From NCBI GenBank assembly GCA_963575745.1, contig CAUYUJ010017882.1, forward strand, positions 717,272-739,771: a stretch of DNA of 22,500 bases. The letters run 5' to 3'. The position numbers and the translations under genes were made by a program. This document shows positions 8,425 to 15,330 of the stretch, piece after piece. The notes under the pieces are model-generated. The model was not told the origin of the DNA. It saw only the letters and a list, made by a program, of their open reading frames with translations, and did not search any database. How positions within the stretch are numbered: position 1 is the stretch's first letter; each line of letters starts with the position of its first letter. Origin of the DNA: Prorocentrum cordatum. Its lineage: Eukaryota; Sar; Dinophyceae; Prorocentrales; Prorocentraceae.

Positions 8425-8716
8425 GGGGGGTTAGCGAATGAGTTGCATGCACGCCGATTTTCCAAGCGCCTCCCAGCGCCAGAAGCGACCATGTATTGAG
8501 GGACGCGCTGGGCGGCGGAGTCGGAGTCGAAACCAACTGCACGTAGCCGATGTCGTACCCGCCTTCCCTCATCTTCCTTTCGCCCGCCCCGAGGCACGAC
8601 TAAAATGTGGCGGCGGCGGATAGAGATAGAAAGGGACAGCGCAGAGACAACAATTACATGTTTGCCAATGTGGATTACAAACTAAGAGTTGTTGCACCGT
8701 GAAATTATAAAGTTAG

Positions 8717-9024
8717 GTGATGCAGACCGCGTGGTGCAAGATACGTGCCACAACGCACGCGGTGCAATCCACGCTGTACAAAATCTGTGGTGGAAGCTAC
8801 GGCATCCAAACTATGCGATGCAAGCTATGTGGCGCACGCTGTACGGCGCAAGCTATGTTGCGTGCGATATGTTGTGTAGGCTACGCAACACAGCCCATGT
8901 TGTGTAGAATGTGTGGTGTATGCCGCGTGGCGGAATCCACGTAGGGAAAGCTATGCGGCACAAGCACTGTGGTGCAACAGATGCGGTGCAAGATATTTGG
9001 TGCAAGCGGTGTGGTGGAAGGTAA
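8717..9024 (+). repeat. 14-bp minisatellite, 22 units without indels
   Basis: Cutting at 8717 and every 14 bases gives 22 consecutive units with consensus GYGGYGCAAGCTAY (e.g. GTGGTGCAAGATAC at 8731, GCGATGCAAGCTAT at 8815, GCGGTGCAAGATAT at 8983). Many units carry several substitutions, yet the register never slips. Fourteen is not a multiple of three, so each frame cycles through a 14-residue pattern and the open frames here (about 72-75 codons) are by-products. Related units recur at 9219-9246, 9415-9484 and 9725-9771. Confidence 0.93.
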
Positions 9025-9218
9025 CCAGCCACCTATTGCACGATGCGCGCACGTGCGCCCATGGGCGACCATCAGGCCAAACCTCGGCTGACACATGACA
9101 CAATCAATGGACACATCACGTAAGAACTCATACAAACACTACGCTGGAAGACAATCAGATCTTTGTGCAATGCGGACCCAGAACGGTGGGTGATTCCGCT
9201 TTTGCTGTGTGGAGTGAG

Positions 9219-9246
9219 TGGAGCGAGCTACGTGGTGTACAGTGGA
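9219..9246 (+). repeat. Two outlying 14-bp units
   Basis: GTGGAGCGAGCTAC followed by GTGGTGTACAGTGG matches the 14-bp family of the array at 8717-9024. It is separated from that array by about 195 bases. Confidence 0.55.
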
Positions 9247-9256
9247 GGCCCGACCA

Positions 9257-9400
9257 CAAGAAGCCTTCCACAAGAACCCCAAACCTGAGACCCCAGGACG
9301 TCCCTTGGCTTTTGGTGTGGGAACTTCACGCCTTCCAGCGCAAATCTGTCGAAACCCAAGAAGCCCAGTGCACCCTGGAGGCAAGCAGGGTTTTTTTTTG
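9257..9400 (+). repeat. Dispersed repeat R, copy A
   Basis: CAAGAAGCCTTCCACAAGAA, then CCCCAAACCTGAG and later GGGAACTTCACGCCTTCCAG, CGAAACCCAAGAAGCCCAG and CACCCTGGAGGCAAGCAGGG. These match in order the copy at 16553-16722, which differs by an inserted stretch and many substitutions. It ends at a T-run (about 9391-9400). The plus-strand open frame over it does not persist in the other copy. Confidence 0.55.
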
Positions 9401-9414
9401 TTCCGGCATGGGTC

Positions 9415-9484
9415 ACCACTGTAAGCACGTGGCGCAAGCTGTGCGGTGCAAGCTAAGTGGCAATGTACGTCATGTGATGTATTG
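9415..9484 (+). repeat. 14-bp minisatellite fragment
   Basis: Units GTGGCGCAAGCTGT (9429), GCGGTGCAAGCTAA (9443) and GTGGCAATGTACGT (9457) continue the 14-bp family immediately left of the fold-back element at 9487. Confidence 0.75.
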
Positions 9485-9486
9485 AG

Positions 9487-9709
9487 CAGGGACCGACCGT
9501 CCCGGCATTCCTATAGTCCTACCACGAAATGGTCTTAGAACCCCAAAATGTTCTAATAACAAAAACAATGTTCTTAGCACATCAACCCGATGTGCTAAAA
9601 CAAGACAGACTCCGCCAGAAATGTTCTAAGAACATTTCGTGGGAACCACAGAAGATTATTAGAACATTGTTTGGTAGGGCTATAGGCGAGCCAGGACGCT
9701 GCGCCACTG
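9487..9709. mobile_element. Fold-back element with TIRs, hAT-like ends
   Basis: Left inner end CCTATAGTCCTACCA (9510-9524) and right end TGGTAGGGCTATAGG (9672-9686) are inverted copies (14 of 15). Outside these, CGTCCCGGC (left) matches CGTCCTGGC on the right minus strand. The outermost bases are CAGGG (9487) and CACTG (9709), resembling hAT-superfamily ends (CAGNG). Inside are a 10-bp-arm hairpin, TTAGCACATC/GATGTGCTAA (9574-9598), and a palindrome AAATGTTCTAAGAACATTT (9619-9637). No transposase is present, so it would be non-autonomous. A clean 8-bp target duplication is not visible (flanks ATTGAG and CTTGAATG only partly agree). It splits two fragments of the 14-bp array. Confidence 0.7.
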
Positions 9710-9724
9710 CTTGAATGTAAGTTA

Positions 9725-9771
9725 TGCAGTGCAGTGTAAGCAAGGTGTTGCAAGCTATGTGGTGACAACTG
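9725..9771 (+). repeat. 14-bp minisatellite fragment beside (GGA)n
   Basis: GTGTTGCAAGCTAT and GTGGTGACAACTGC are 14-bp family units. The latter runs directly into the (GGA)n block. Confidence 0.65.
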
Positions 9772-10160
9772 CGGAGGAGGGAGGAGGAGGACTTGGGAGG
9801 AGGAGGAGGAGAGGAGGAGGAGGAGGAGGAGGAGGAGGAGGAGGACGGAGGAGGGGGAGGGGAGGAGGAGGAGGAGGAGGAGGAGGAGGAGGAGGAGTGA
9901 GAGGAGGAGGAGGAGGAGGAGGAGGGAGAAGACGAGGACGAGAGGAGGAGGAAGAGGAGGAGGAGGGAGGAGGAGGGAGGAGGAGGAGGAGGAGCAGGAG
10001 GAGGAGGGAGGAGGAGGACTGGGAGGAGGAGAAGGAGGACGGGGAGGCGGAGGACTGGAGGGGAGGAGGAGGAGGAGGAGACGTGGAGGAGGAGGAGGAG
10101 GAAGAGGAGGAGGAGGAGGAGGAGGGAGGAGAGGAGGAGGTAGGAGGAGGAGGAGGAGAG
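9772..10160 (+). repeat. Purine block, (GGA)n
   Basis: About 390 bases, almost entirely A/G, with repeated GGA and scattered GAC/GTG interruptions. A 567-codon plus-strand frame (9711-11414) passes through this block, the pyrimidine block and two dispersed elements. It is an artefact of low stop density. Confidence 0.95.
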
Positions 10161-10285
10161 CGTCCGCGAGGCGCCTACGCGCGGGCACACAGCTGGCGCG
10201 CAAGGCGCCCACGAGGGCGCCAAACGGGTGGGCACCGGCGACACCCCGGCTGGCCCGCCAGCGCACGAGGCGCCCAGGGAGGCGC
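10161..10285. other. GC-rich spacer with GAGGCGCC repeats
   Basis: CGAGGCGCC-type motifs recur here (e.g. GCGCACGAGGCGCCCA at 10261) and again near 10644 (GCGCGAGGCGCCCACGAGGC). The spacer separates the purine and pyrimidine blocks. Confidence 0.6.
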
Positions 10286-10541
10286 CTCCTCCTCTCTCCT
10301 CCTCCTCCTCAGCCCTCCTCCTCCTCCTCCACCACCCTCCTCTCCTCCTCCTCTCCTCCTCCTCCTACCCTACCACTCCTCCTCGTCCTCGTCCTCTTTC
10401 CTCCTTCCTCCTCCTCCTCCTCACCTCGCCTCCACTCCTCCTCCTCCTCCACCCTCCAACTCATCCTCCTCCTCTCTCCTCCTCCTCCTCTCCTCCTCCT
10501 CCACCTACTCCTCCTCCTCCTCCTCCACCACCTCATTCCCC
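10286..10541 (+). repeat. Pyrimidine block, (TCC)n
   Basis: About 255 bases of CCT/TCC repeats with interruptions. It is the opposite strand sense to the preceding purine block, so the two could pair as a very large imperfect inverted repeat. Confidence 0.93.
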
Positions 10542-10554
10542 GTCACACCCCTGA

Positions 10555-10578
10555 CAGACTCGGGAAAAACCGAGTCTG
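10555..10578. repeat. 9-bp-arm hairpin
   Basis: CAGACTCGG (10555-10563) and CCGAGTCTG (10570-10578) are perfectly complementary with a GAAAAA loop. It resembles a bacterial terminator stem but has no T-run, and the context is eukaryotic. Confidence 0.75.
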
Positions 10579-10694
10579 CCGGGGAGGGAAGTGTGCGCCT
10601 CCCGCCTGCGCCTCGCGGCGAAGCCTCGGCTGATCCACCAAAGTGCGCGAGGCGCCCACGAGGCGCCCATCCCCCTTCACGGCGAGCGACCAGT

Positions 10695-10784
10695 GCCAGG
10701 GGTGCGCCGCCATCGGGGGCCCAGCGCCGACCCGCAAAAATCTGCGCAGACCTCGGACAGGGTTATTTATGCCGATGCGTTATT
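10695..10784 (-). mobile_element. GC-palindrome element X, partial copy
   Basis: Read on the minus strand it begins GCATCGGCATAAATAACC, then CGAGGTCTGCGCAGAT, GGGTCGGCGCTGG and GATGGCGGCGC. This is the same order as the fuller copies at 11187-11359 and 15737-15903. The far end is not clear. Confidence 0.55.
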
Positions 10785-10794
10785 CGTGCTGCTG

Positions 10795-11110
10795 TCATGC
10801 TGATTGTCCCGGCGCCAGAAGCAACCATTGAACCATGTGCAAGGCAATCCACGGCGACAACACGGCTGGCCACCGACCGACGGACAGCGAAACCGAAAGA
10901 GACCGAAGACGGCAAGCCGCAAGCAGCTTGGAAGAGCACACCGACGCAGCAACGACACAATACACGAGCAGACCGAACCGACCGACCGAACGCGACCGAC
11001 TGCGACGCGGCCGAACCGACCGAATCGCGGAAGCCCTTGATGCATCGAGGAACGCACCTGGAGATGGAGACGAAACCGGCTGCACGCAACTGCCCTCGCA
11101 ATAATTACCC
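10795..11110 (+). repeat. Degenerate ACCG-rich tract with shared flanks
   Basis: Tetranucleotide-like ACCGACCGA repeats dominate 10862-11035. The two flanks, CGCCAGAAGCAACCAT (10811) and GAGGAACGCACCTGGAG...CGAAACCGGCTGCACG (about 11047-11090), match a compact locus at 8474-8545 (CGCCAGAAGCGACCAT, GAGGGACGCGCTGGG, CGAAACCAACTGCACG). There they lie next to each other. Open frames in several registers are artefacts of the short repeat. Confidence 0.5.
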
Positions 11111-11186
11111 ACTTCCCAATCTCCCTCTGTCGTCCGCTCTGGACGACGGGAGTGGTGAAGAGGCGGACTACAATAGAACAAGAAAA

Positions 11187-11359
11187 AACGGCATAAACAC
11201 AAACCTTCGAGCTCCGCGCGGATTTCTTGGATCTGCGCTGGACTCCCCTCCCTGGCGCGCGGAGCGCGCCAGTGGCGGCGCTGGAGGCGCCGCCGAGGGG
11301 GGCGCAGCGCGGATCCAAGATGTCCGCGGGGAGCGCGAACAAAATATGTTTATGGCGTT
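11187..11359 (+). mobile_element. GC-palindrome element X, full copy
   Basis: Terminal inverted repeats AACGGCATAAACA (11187-11199) and TGTTTATGGCGTT (11347-11359) agree at 12 of 13 positions. Inside lie CCGCGCGGATTTCTTGGATC, the palindrome TGGCGCGC-GGA-GCGCGCCA and the core GGCGCTGGAGGCGCC. The copy at 15737-15903 is inverted relative to this one. It carries no coding capacity and looks like a miniature TIR element. Confidence 0.65.
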
Positions 11360-11410
11360 ATCTCTTCGTCGAGAAGGGAGATTGACACGCACTGAGACAT
11401 CAACGTACGC

Positions 11411-11555
11411 TTAGGTCGGGCATGTCCCCCTACAGGAGGATATTTGACGGAAAATGAAAAATAGTAGAAACAAAAAAAAAAAATCAAACATAGTAAAAAA
11501 TGTCCCCATACTATTTTTTGACTATTTGTGGACATTCCCCCTGTAGGGGTACGGG
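11411..11555 (+). mobile_element. TIR element G, copy 1
   Basis: The left end is TTAGGTCGGGCATGTCCCCC (11411 on), followed by TACAGGAGGAT. The AT-rich interior contains a poly-A stretch and TGTCCCCATACTATTTTTT. The right end is CCCCCTGTAGGGG plus a GTACGGGC junction that also serves as the left end of copy 2. It has no coding capacity. Confidence 0.8.
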
Positions 11556-11701
11556 CATGTCCCCCTACAGGAGGATATCTGACGAAACATGCACAATAGC
11601 GAAACAAATCATACATAATCAAAAATAGTCCAAACATTGTCCCCAGGCTACTTTTTTACTAGACTTGGACATCCCCCCTGTAGGGGGACAGGCCCAACTT
11701 A
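11551..11701 (+). mobile_element. TIR element G, copy 2
   Basis: ACGGGCATGTCCCCCTACAG starts a second copy directly joined head-to-tail to copy 1. It ends CCCCTGTAGGGGGACAGGCC (about 11676-11693), followed by CAACTTA. The interior again has GTCCCCAGGCTAC and AT-rich text. Flanking TTA appears on the outer right, matching TTA on the left of copy 1. Confidence 0.8.
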
Positions 11702-11854
11702 CACTTGTTTGATTCGCGGGTCGAGAGCGCACCGCGCACCTCTTCCGGTCGAAGCTAAGCGGGCCGCGCGAAGCTCGAATTAACAAAGAGGGGGGGGAAG
11801 AAGGATCGCAGCCTCACGGCGAGGCCAGGAGGAGGCAAAGCATGCCCGACTTAC

Positions 11855-11945
11855 ACGTACGCAAACGTTCACCTGTCTGCACGGATGTCTCGGGTCGGCG
11901 CCGGGCCCCGCGGGTCGGCGCCTCCGGCGCCGACCCAAGAGAGAC
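11855..11945. mobile_element. GC-palindrome element X, short copy
   Basis: CACGGATGTCTCGGGTCGGC (from 11879) is followed by a perfect hairpin, GGGTCGGCGCC (11912-11922) and GGCGCCGACCC (11926-11936) around TCC. It shares the GGCGCCTCCGGCGCC core and GGATGTC with the copy at 15737-15903. Confidence 0.5.
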
Positions 11946-12215
11946 GCGCGGGCCTTCAACAGCAGGTGCTTGGCTCGCTTTCGTGGCCCTCGAGCGGAGG
12001 AGAGAAGGAAGTTGCCCTCGAGCGCGGACCTTCAATAGCTGGTGCTTGGCTCGCTTTCGTGGCCCTCGAGCGGAGGAGAAAAGGAAGCTCTGCCCGCGAG
12101 CGCGGACCTTCAACAGCTGGTGCGTATCTCGTGTTCGGGCCCCCGAGCGCGGACCTTCAACAGCTAGTGCTGACCTCACGTTCGTGTCCCTCGGGCGGGA
12201 GAGAGGGAGCAAGGT
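11945..12215 (+). repeat. 76/78/47-bp tandem repeat
   Basis: CCTTCAAYAGC occurs at 11953, 12029, 12107 and 12154. Units contain GGTGCTTGGCTCGCTTTCGT and CCTCGAGCGGAGGAGA; the last unit is shortened. Frames over it differ from unit to unit. Confidence 0.85.
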
Positions 12216-12266
12216 ACCTTCGTGGACTCTTGCCTGGAGGCTCCAGGGGGCACAGTGGGGCATGAG

Positions 12267-12295
12267 GGGATCCAGCGGGGATCCTGGAGGGATCC
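12267..12295 (+). repeat. GGGATCC at exact 11-bp spacing
   Basis: GGGATCC occurs at 12267, 12278 and 12289. It lies just before a (TCC)n array. Confidence 0.8.
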
Positions 12296-12299
12296 TGAA

Positions 12300-12443
12300 T
12301 GCTCCTCCTCCTCCTCCTCCTCGTCCTCCTCCTCCCGGATCTCCTCCTCCTCCTCGTCCCCGTCCTCCTCCTCCCCGTTCTCCTCCTCCTCCTCCTCCTC
12401 CTCCTCCTCCTCCTCCTCTACCTCCTCCTCCGCGGCGCCGCGG
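12300..12443 (+). repeat. (TCC)n tract ending in a 14-bp palindrome
   Basis: Interrupted TCC/CTC repeats at 12300-12432, ending in CCGCGGCGCCGCGG (12430-12443), a perfect palindrome. Confidence 0.9.
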
Positions 12444-12587
12444 GGGCTGCAGGAGCCGCGCGGCCCCGGGCGCAGGCTGGCCCGGGACTGCAGTGGACCC
12501 GCAGCAGAGGGACGCGCGACGGGGATGCACGGGCCCTGCAAGGCCCTTTCTCGAAGCTTCTCGAGCGGGGCGCGGCCAACGAAAGCG

Positions 12588-12655
12588 GCAAAGGATGGGC
12601 CGAGGAGGCAAAGATGCAAGGGTACCCCTTGGGAAGGCTGCGCATCATTACTGCT
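12588..12655 (+). repeat. Dispersed AGGATGNGC repeat, fragment 3
   Basis: GGATGGGCCGAGGAGGCAAA then GATGCAAGGG resembles 5150-5180. The following CCTTGGGAAGGCTGCGCATC resembles CCTTGGGTAAGCCTTGCCCC at about 6167. The rest of 12444-12806 is non-repetitive, with no gene I can support. Confidence 0.4.
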
Positions 12656-12806
12656 TGGGTTTGCCGCACCGCGAGGGCCCTGCAAGCTCTCCATCCCGAG
12701 TGGTCGGCCGGCCTCATCCCAGCAGGACTGCTACGCACATGCGGAACTCGACAGTCACAATGCTCGGTGCTCAAAACATTGAACTGACCGAAGGGGTGCT
12801 GCTCGC

Positions 12807-12918
12807 CTCCTCCTCCTCCTGTTCCTGTCCCTGTTCCTCCTCCTGTTCCTCTTCCTCCTCCTCCTCCACCTCCTCCTCCTCCTCCTCCTCTTCCTCCTCC
12901 TGTTCCTCCTGGAACCCA
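12807..12918 (+). repeat. (TCC)n tract with TGT interruptions
   Basis: TCC repeats with several TGTTCC/TGTCCC interruptions at both ends and a pure centre. The stretch 12919-13100 after it is unique, with no gene seen. Confidence 0.9.
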
Positions 12919-13100
12919 GCGACACCTACCGCAGGATGCGACAAGCACGCAGGACAACTCGAGCGATCTCCACCCGAGAGCGCGAGGCGGGAATCCCAAA
13001 GAGCACCGACACACGTTCGGCCTGGCGGCCGCGATATGCAGGGTGTCCCAGGGAGGCCGGCAGCTCTGTCTTCTCAAATATATCAGCCCCAGCCTGTCGC

Positions 13101-13325
13101 GTGGTGAAGCAGTTGGAAAATCCGGAGCGCGCAAACATGGATTAGCGATCCATGGATTTGGCGCTCGCCAAATCCATGGATCGGGGGAGGTATCCTCCCC
13201 AAAATGCGGCCAATGCCACCTCGTTCGGCGGCGGACATCCACGATTTCCCATGGAAACGGGACCCGTCGCTAATCCACGCCCCCTTTGACCCATGTTTGC
13301 GATCGCCTGAGTGGTGAAGCAATTG
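13101..13325 (+). repeat. 210-bp-spaced direct repeat around a fold-back
   Basis: GTGGTGAAGCAGTTGGAA (13101) recurs as GTGGTGAAGCAATTGGAA at 13311, an exact 210-base offset that brackets the fold-back at 13138-13277. GCAAACATGG (13131-13140) and CCATGTTTGC (13291-13300) are inverted flanks. Confidence 0.7.
13138..13277. mobile_element. 140-bp fold-back element
   Basis: Outer arms TGGATTAGCGA (13138-13148) and TCGCTAATCCA (13267-13277) are perfectly complementary. Inside the left side is a near-contiguous hairpin with perfect 18-base arms, 13146-13163 and 13166-13183 (CGATCCATGGATTTGGCG and complement), separated by 2 bases. CCATGG recurs near 13253. It has no coding capacity. Confidence 0.7.
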
Positions 13326-13398
13326 GAAGAATGAGCAGGTTAACGTCCTCCGCATCCACCTCTCCCCCCCTGCAGATGGAAGGGACGGGCTCAGGTGA

Positions 13399-13415
13399 GG
13401 GGGGGGGGGGGGGGG
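13399..13415 (+). repeat. G17 homopolymer
   Basis: Seventeen consecutive G. Length may be unreliable in assembly. The stretch 13326-13541 around it holds no gene. Confidence 0.85.
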
Positions 13416-13541
13416 AAAACCGACCAGGAATCGGCGATACATCGCCTAGTGGCCGCCAGCGAAACTGCGCGATCATGGGCGGGGTGGGCCATCGGGACCC
13501 CCATCGGACAAACAGGTCCTGAACCATATGCCCCCCTTTCG

Positions 13542-13700
13542 TTAGCTCGGGCATGTCCCCCTACAGGTGGATGGTGGACAACAAATCAAGAATACCCAAA
13601 CAAAAATCAAAACATGTTCAAGAAGAGTGAAAGATCACCCCCAGAGTATTTTTGTACTACGTTTGAATACTCCTCCTGTAGAGGAACAGGCCCGACTTAA
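13542..13700 (+). mobile_element. TIR element G, copy 3
   Basis: The left end is TTAGCTCGGGCATGTCCCCC, followed by TACAGGTGGAT. The right end is CCTGTAGAGGAACAGGCCCG, followed by ACTTAA. The interior is AT-rich with ACCCCCAGAGTATTTTTG, equivalent to the GTCCCCAKACTAT box of other copies. Confidence 0.82.
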
Positions 13701-13848
13701 CCATAACGTTGCCCCTGATTTCGCCTCTCTGCAGGCTCGTCGCGTCCGACCGCGACGACGACGACATCGGAGGGGGGCCTATTAAGACAGCGGCGGCTCC
13801 AGTCGATCAAAAAATCAGTGCCCAGACCCGTGCGCCAAGGCCCACGCG

Positions 13849-13988
13849 TTAGGTCAGGCATGTCCCCCAACAGGCGGATTTTGTGAAAATTCATGCCCAA
13901 ATAATCAAGAAATAAAAAAGAAATCGTCCCCAGACTATCTTTCTATTATTTCCGAACGTCCCTTCTGTAGAGGGACAGGCCCGACTTG
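13849..13988 (+). mobile_element. TIR element G, copy 4
   Basis: The left end is TTAGGTCAGGCATGTCCCCC, followed by AACAGGCGGAT. The interior has GTCCCCAGACTATCTTTC. The right end is TTCTGTAGAGGGACAGGCCC, followed by GACTTGA. It is the shortest copy. Confidence 0.8.
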
Positions 13989-14263
13989 ACCCAAGCGCAC
14001 AAATTCTCTGCGCTGCGTTCCGCCGTGGCCACGAGGGGGTCCCCTGGAGGCCAACCGAAGTTGTCACAGCTCGCTCTCGGCTGAAAGAACCTGACTGCCT
14101 ACCAGACCACCCCAACCGAACCCGAAGACCCGAATCTCGCCCGAATTCCGGGTTGTGGGGGGCTACGAGCTTCATGTGTTTTTGCGATGCTACCCGAGCC
14201 CCTCCCCGCTGGAGATGGACGGCAAAATCGGGGCCTTCGAGTTGGGTTGAGGTGGTTTGGTAT
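13989..14263. other. Unique stretch between elements
   Basis: Non-repetitive sequence between TIR element G copy 4 and the 191-bp fold-back. Open frames on the minus strand (about 260 codons) run on into the fold-back arms and are not supported as a gene. Confidence 0.5.
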
Positions 14264-14454
14264 ATGACGAACCAACAACACACACCCATACCCATGGGGG
14301 GGTCGGGAAGGGCTATGGGTGCGCGTTGTCGGACGGGGGTCCCCGCTCGAACGGGAGCGTTCCCTAGGGTCCGACAACCCGCACCCGTACCCATAGCCAA
14401 TCCTCCTCCCAACGACCCCCTTATGGGTATGGGTGTGTGCTGTTCGTTCGTCAT
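14264..14454. mobile_element. 191-bp fold-back with arms of about 85 bases
   Basis: The left arm starts ATGACGAACCAACAACACAC (14264) and includes CACACCCATACCCAT. The right arm ends GTGTGTGCTGTTCGTTCGTC followed by AT (14454) and includes ATGGGTATGGGTGTG. Deeper pairing continues through GGGGGGTCG / CGACCCCC, CTATGGGT / ACCCATAG and GTTGTCGGAC (14325-14334) / GTCCGACAAC (14369-14378). The right arm is about 15 bases longer. TGGT occurs just outside both ends. It looks like a fold-back or miniature TIR element without coding capacity. Confidence 0.75.
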
Positions 14455-14474
14455 TGGTGGGCGGGGAGAGCCAC

Positions 14475-14660
14475 GGCGGCCACGACGACGACGACGACGA
14501 CATCGGCCGCGGCAGCGACCCACGGCGGAGACAGCACGCCGAGGCGGCGCCGCCGGGCCCGACCCGCCCGTCGCGGCCCGCCCGCGCAACCCCCGCCCGT
14601 CGGGGCCCGCCGGGCCGACCCGCCCGCTCGAGGGTCCGCCCGCCAGAGCAGAAGATACCC
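14475..14660 (+). repeat. GC-rich repeat H, copy 1, with (GAC)n
   Basis: (ACG/GAC)n at 14481-14499, then GGAGACAGCACGCCGAGGCG and repeated CCCGACCCGCCCG. The order matches 15180-15330. Confidence 0.5.
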
Positions 14661-14999
14661 GCGTGAGCGCTGTTGCTACTCGGCGTTTCGACATTGGGCG
14701 AAAGGGGGGGGGAGGGGGGGGGGAGGGTTCCGGCTCCGGACCTCTGCTCAGCGCGACGGTTTGCGACAGTGCGTCCTAGGAGGAAGAGGCTCCACCTGCT
14801 CGAAGCAGGCGCCCGAAGCAGCCAAGATCCACTCCAGGGGGCGGGGAGGCGAGGGCCCGCGTGTGGTCCTCCACTGGGCTCCACGTACCTCTCTGGGGGT
14901 GCGTTCCGATCAGAGCTTCGAGGCCAATCCAGCCGTGGCGACGAGGGCCTCCCCGGAGGCCCCCAAAAGGCGAAAACGAGTGATGGTTGGCAGTATCGG
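14661..14999. other. Unique stretch, no gene seen
   Basis: Includes two long G-runs (14704-14723). The remainder is GC-rich with overlapping open frames on both strands and nothing recognisable. Confidence 0.5.
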
Positions 15000-15154
15000 T
15001 ACGTCGGGCGTGTCCCCTGCAGGGGGATTTTCGACGAAAATTAAAAGATACCCAACAAAGATTCCCAAATGGTCAAAAAATACTAAAATAGCCCCCAAAA
15101 TATTTCTGGACTATTTTTGAATATTCCCCCCTGTAGAGGGACGGGCCCGACTTA
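15000..15154 (+). mobile_element. TIR element G, copy 5
   Basis: The left end is TACGTCGGGCGTGTCCCCTG, followed by CAGGGGGAT. The interior is AT-rich with AGCCCCCAAAATATTTCTGG. The right end is CCCTGTAGAGGGACGGGCCC, followed by GACTTAA. It is the most diverged left end of the family, but all the landmark blocks occur in order. Confidence 0.8.
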
Positions 15155-15179
15155 ACAGTATTGGTACCCTTTCCTCCTC

Positions 15180-15330
15180 TGGGCGACAACCACGACCACG
15201 GCGACGACCACGGCGGCGGCGACAGATATTGCAGAGGCGGTGCCGTGCCCAACTCGCCCGTCAGGGTCCACCGACCCGACCCGCTCCTCTCAGCGTCCGC
15301 CCGCCCGACCCGCCCGTTATGGCTTCCTTT
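15180..15330 (+). repeat. GC-rich repeat H, copy 2
   Basis: GGCGACAGATATTGCAGAGG, then GGTGCCG, CTCGCCCGTC and GTCCGCCCGCCCGACC parallel 14520-14650. The degenerate GACCACGGCGAC triplets at the start parallel the (GAC)n of copy 1. Confidence 0.5.

Noticed and set aside
8689-8944. Two overlapping frames of 72-75 codons with MQAMWRTLYGASY-like repeats
   Set aside because: They arise from the 14-bp array, whose unit length is not divisible by three. Both frames read the same pattern.
8717-9024. CRISPR array
   Set aside because: The 14-bp units are contiguous with no unique spacers. The same holds for the 32-bp array at 21063-21775, which is continuous tandem sequence.
10555-10578. Rho-independent terminator
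   Set aside because: The stem-loop is perfect but no T-run follows, no gene precedes it, and the context is eukaryotic.
9711-11414. Longest open frame in the window (567 codons, plus strand)
   Set aside because: It runs through (GGA)n, (TCC)n, an ACCG-type tract and two family X elements. The product is a patchwork of poly-Glu/Gly/Arg, poly-Ser/Leu/Pro and repeat text, and open frames exist in other registers too.
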